Part shown: one piece after another, positions 4,352 to 5,685 of the stretch | Position numbering within the stretch: the first letter of the stretch is position 1 | How the letters are laid out: each line of letters opens with the position of its first letter | Assembly: GCA_029937205.1 (NCBI GenBank) | Contig: JAPYQV010000207.1 | Location: 1-5,685 of the forward strand | Length of the DNA: 5,685 nucleotides | Direction: 5' to 3' | From: Alphaproteobacteria bacterium | GTDB taxonomy: Bacteria; Pseudomonadota; Alphaproteobacteria; UBA828 | Notes under the pieces: model-generated | Told to the model about the DNA's origin: nothing | What the model saw: the letters and a program-made list of their open reading frames with translations, nothing else | Database searches by the model: none | Translations under genes and position numbers: made by a program

Positions 4352-5685
4352 ATGCAGCAGAAGCTGGAGAAGAACACCCGCCTCGGCGACCAGGCACTAC
4401 GCCAGAGCGAGGAAATGCTGCGCCTGGTGATCGATACGGTTCCCGCCCTGATCAGCGCGACGGACGGCGATTCCAACTTTGAATTTGTCAATCGCAAGCT
4501 CGCCGAAACACTCCGCATGGCGCCGGAAGACGCGGTGGGGAAGAGCGTTGGCGATCTCATGGGAGAAGCCTTCGGCCAGCGCAGTGGCGAGATCGATAAG
4601 CAGGTCTTTGAAAGCGGCGAGACAATCGCCGCGGTCGAAGTTGGGTTCGACGATATGTCCGGCGACTCGCGCACTTTCTTTACCACCCGCTCGCCGTTGC
4701 GCGATCAGGATGGCAGCGTGCGTAATGTGGTCACGGTGTCGCTCGATATCACTGGGCGCGTCGCGGCGGAGCGCCAATTGCACAAGATCTCCAGCGCCGT
4801 CGAACAAAGCCCGCACGCCGTGATCATCGCCGGACCGGACGGCACGGTGGAATATGTGAATTCCCGGTTTGCTGAGATTACCGGGTTGAACGCGGATGAT
4901 TATCTCGGCGGCGACCTGTTCGCCTGGAGCCAGGGCGCCAAGCCGCCGCAGGATTCCGAACAAATTCTGCGCGAAGCCGAGGACAGTGGCTCGGCCCGGC
5001 GTGAGTTCCAACTGCAACGCGATGACGGCAGCGCTTACTGGTGCCGCGAAATGACCAGCGTAATTCGTGACGATGATAACGAAGTGACGCATTTTCTCTC
5101 CATTACCGAGGATATTTCCGAGCGCAAACAGGTCGAAGCGCAGCTCATTCAAACCTCGAAGCTTGCCACCCTGGGGCAGATGGCCGCCGGCATGGCGCAC
5201 GAATTGAATCAGCCGCTCTACATTATCCGCCTGGCGGCGGACCGCTGCCTGATGGAAATGGATGCGGGCACGCTGGACGCCGAGACCGAGCGTGAGCATT
5301 TTCAGATCGTCTCGGAGCAATGCCAGCGCATGGCCGATATCATTGGCCACCTGCGCATCTTCGGGCGGCGCGATGCGCTCGAGCCGAGCCTCATGGATCC
5401 GGCGACGTGCGTGCGCCATGCGGTCGATATGGTGCTTGAGCAATACCGCCTGGAAAACATCGAGATCGTTTCGGATATTCCCGATCACGCGCATGCCGTC
5501 ATGGGCCACCCGATACGTCTGGAGCAGGTTCTGGTCAATCTGCTCGGCAATGCGCATGACGCCATACTGGATAATGCGGCCGATGAAGGCGCCAGCCTGA
5601 AACGCCGCATCAGCGTCACGCTGGCCGATAATCATGACAGCAACAGCACCTGTATATCCGTCAGTGACAGCGGCGCCGGTATATC
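4352..5685 (+). CDS. PAS-PAS sensor histidine kinase, C-terminus beyond window
   Basis: The frame is open from the TAG at 4322 to the window edge. A helical linker (LQKRGTQMQQKLEKN) leads to PAS 1 (about 4406-4760, LRLVIDTVPALISATD to LDITGRV) and PAS 2 (about 4784-5140, SSAVEQSPHAVIIAGPDG to ITEDISERK). The dimerisation/phospho-acceptor domain follows, with the H-box LATLGQMAAGMAHELNQPL and His codon 5198-5200. The ATPase domain then shows its N-box (NLLGNAHDAI, about 5537-5566) and the start of the G1 box (SDSGAGI) where the window ends. The HELNQPL H-box is of the FixL/NtrB-like type. No membrane segment is seen, so it is a soluble sensor. It reads in the frame of the receiver, so it is probably the C-terminal part of one receiver-PAS-PAS-kinase protein. 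The ATG at 4352 is merely the first after the TAG, without a ribosome site, so separate translation is doubtful. Confidence 0.8.
   Translation, partial: MQQKLEKNTRLGDQALRQSEEMLRLVIDTVPALISATDGDSNFEFVNRKLAETLRMAPEDAVGKSVGDLMGEAFGQRSGEIDKQVFESGETIAAVEVGFDDMSGDSRTFFTTRSPLRDQDGSVRNVVTVSLDITGRVAAERQLHKISSAVEQSPHAVIIAGPDGTVEYVNSRFAEITGLNADDYLGGDLFAWSQGAKPPQDSEQILREAEDSGSARREFQLQRDDGSAYWCREMTSVIRDDDNEVTHFLSITEDISERKQVEAQLIQTSKLATLGQMAAGMAHELNQPLYIIRLAADRCLMEMDAGTLDAETEREHFQIVSEQCQRMADIIGHLRIFGRRDALEPSLMDPATCVRHAVDMVLEQYRLENIEIVSDIPDHAHAVMGHPIRLEQVLVNLLGNAHDAILDNAADEGASLKRRISVTLADNHDSNSTCISVSDSGAGI

Noticed and set aside
4397..5635. Open frame of 412 codons on the minus strand opposite the kinase
   Set aside because: It lies wholly antisense to a recognisable PAS-PAS-kinase. 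Its translation is low-complexity in His/Arg/Ala, as expected from GC-rich codon bias, with no domain recognised.
1..5685. CRISPR array or long tandem repeat
   Set aside because: No regularly spaced repeat of 20-40 bases with variable spacers was seen; only the two-copy repeats listed.

Overview
The window reads as a chromosomal segment of a moderately GC-rich bacterium, most likely an alphaproteobacterium. The support is the codon bias of the coding regions, the alphaproteobacterial-type initiator-tRNA 3' half near 1150, and the HELNQPL-type histidine kinase. No taxonomic search was possible.

Left part (1-1577). An intact gene at 133-918 encodes a DUF429-type RNase H-fold protein of unknown function. 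It is followed by a mosaic of broken pieces. In order these are a non-coding stretch with a tandem 11-bp-period repeat and a dyad, the 3' half of an initiator tRNA gene on the minus strand, a short piece resembling an IS3-type transposase C-terminus, the C-terminus of a probable LysR-type regulator with its own terminator-like hairpin, and a middle fragment of an IS1182-type transposase. This looks like an integration hot spot where mobile elements have inserted and decayed around a tRNA attachment site.

Middle (1578-2022). About 445 bases hold no gene and are visibly richer in A/T than the flanks. They contain two hairpins with complementary loops, a 10-bp palindrome and a 20-bp near-perfect dyad.

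Right part (2023-5685). A 389-residue SCP2-like thiolase is read leftwards and a signalling cluster is read rightwards, both from one divergent control region that carries a tandem 22-bp repeat. The signalling cluster is a hemerythrin (HHE) domain protein followed 15 bases later by a receiver-PAS-PAS-histidine kinase gene. That gene appears broken twice: a one-base frameshift early in the receiver, and an in-frame TAG between receiver and kinase where a CAG would restore a continuous coiled linker. The kinase frame is otherwise open to the window edge and is cut in its ATPase domain. If functional, the cluster would plausibly sense oxygen, nitric oxide or redox state through the hemerythrin or PAS domains. 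That role is inferred.
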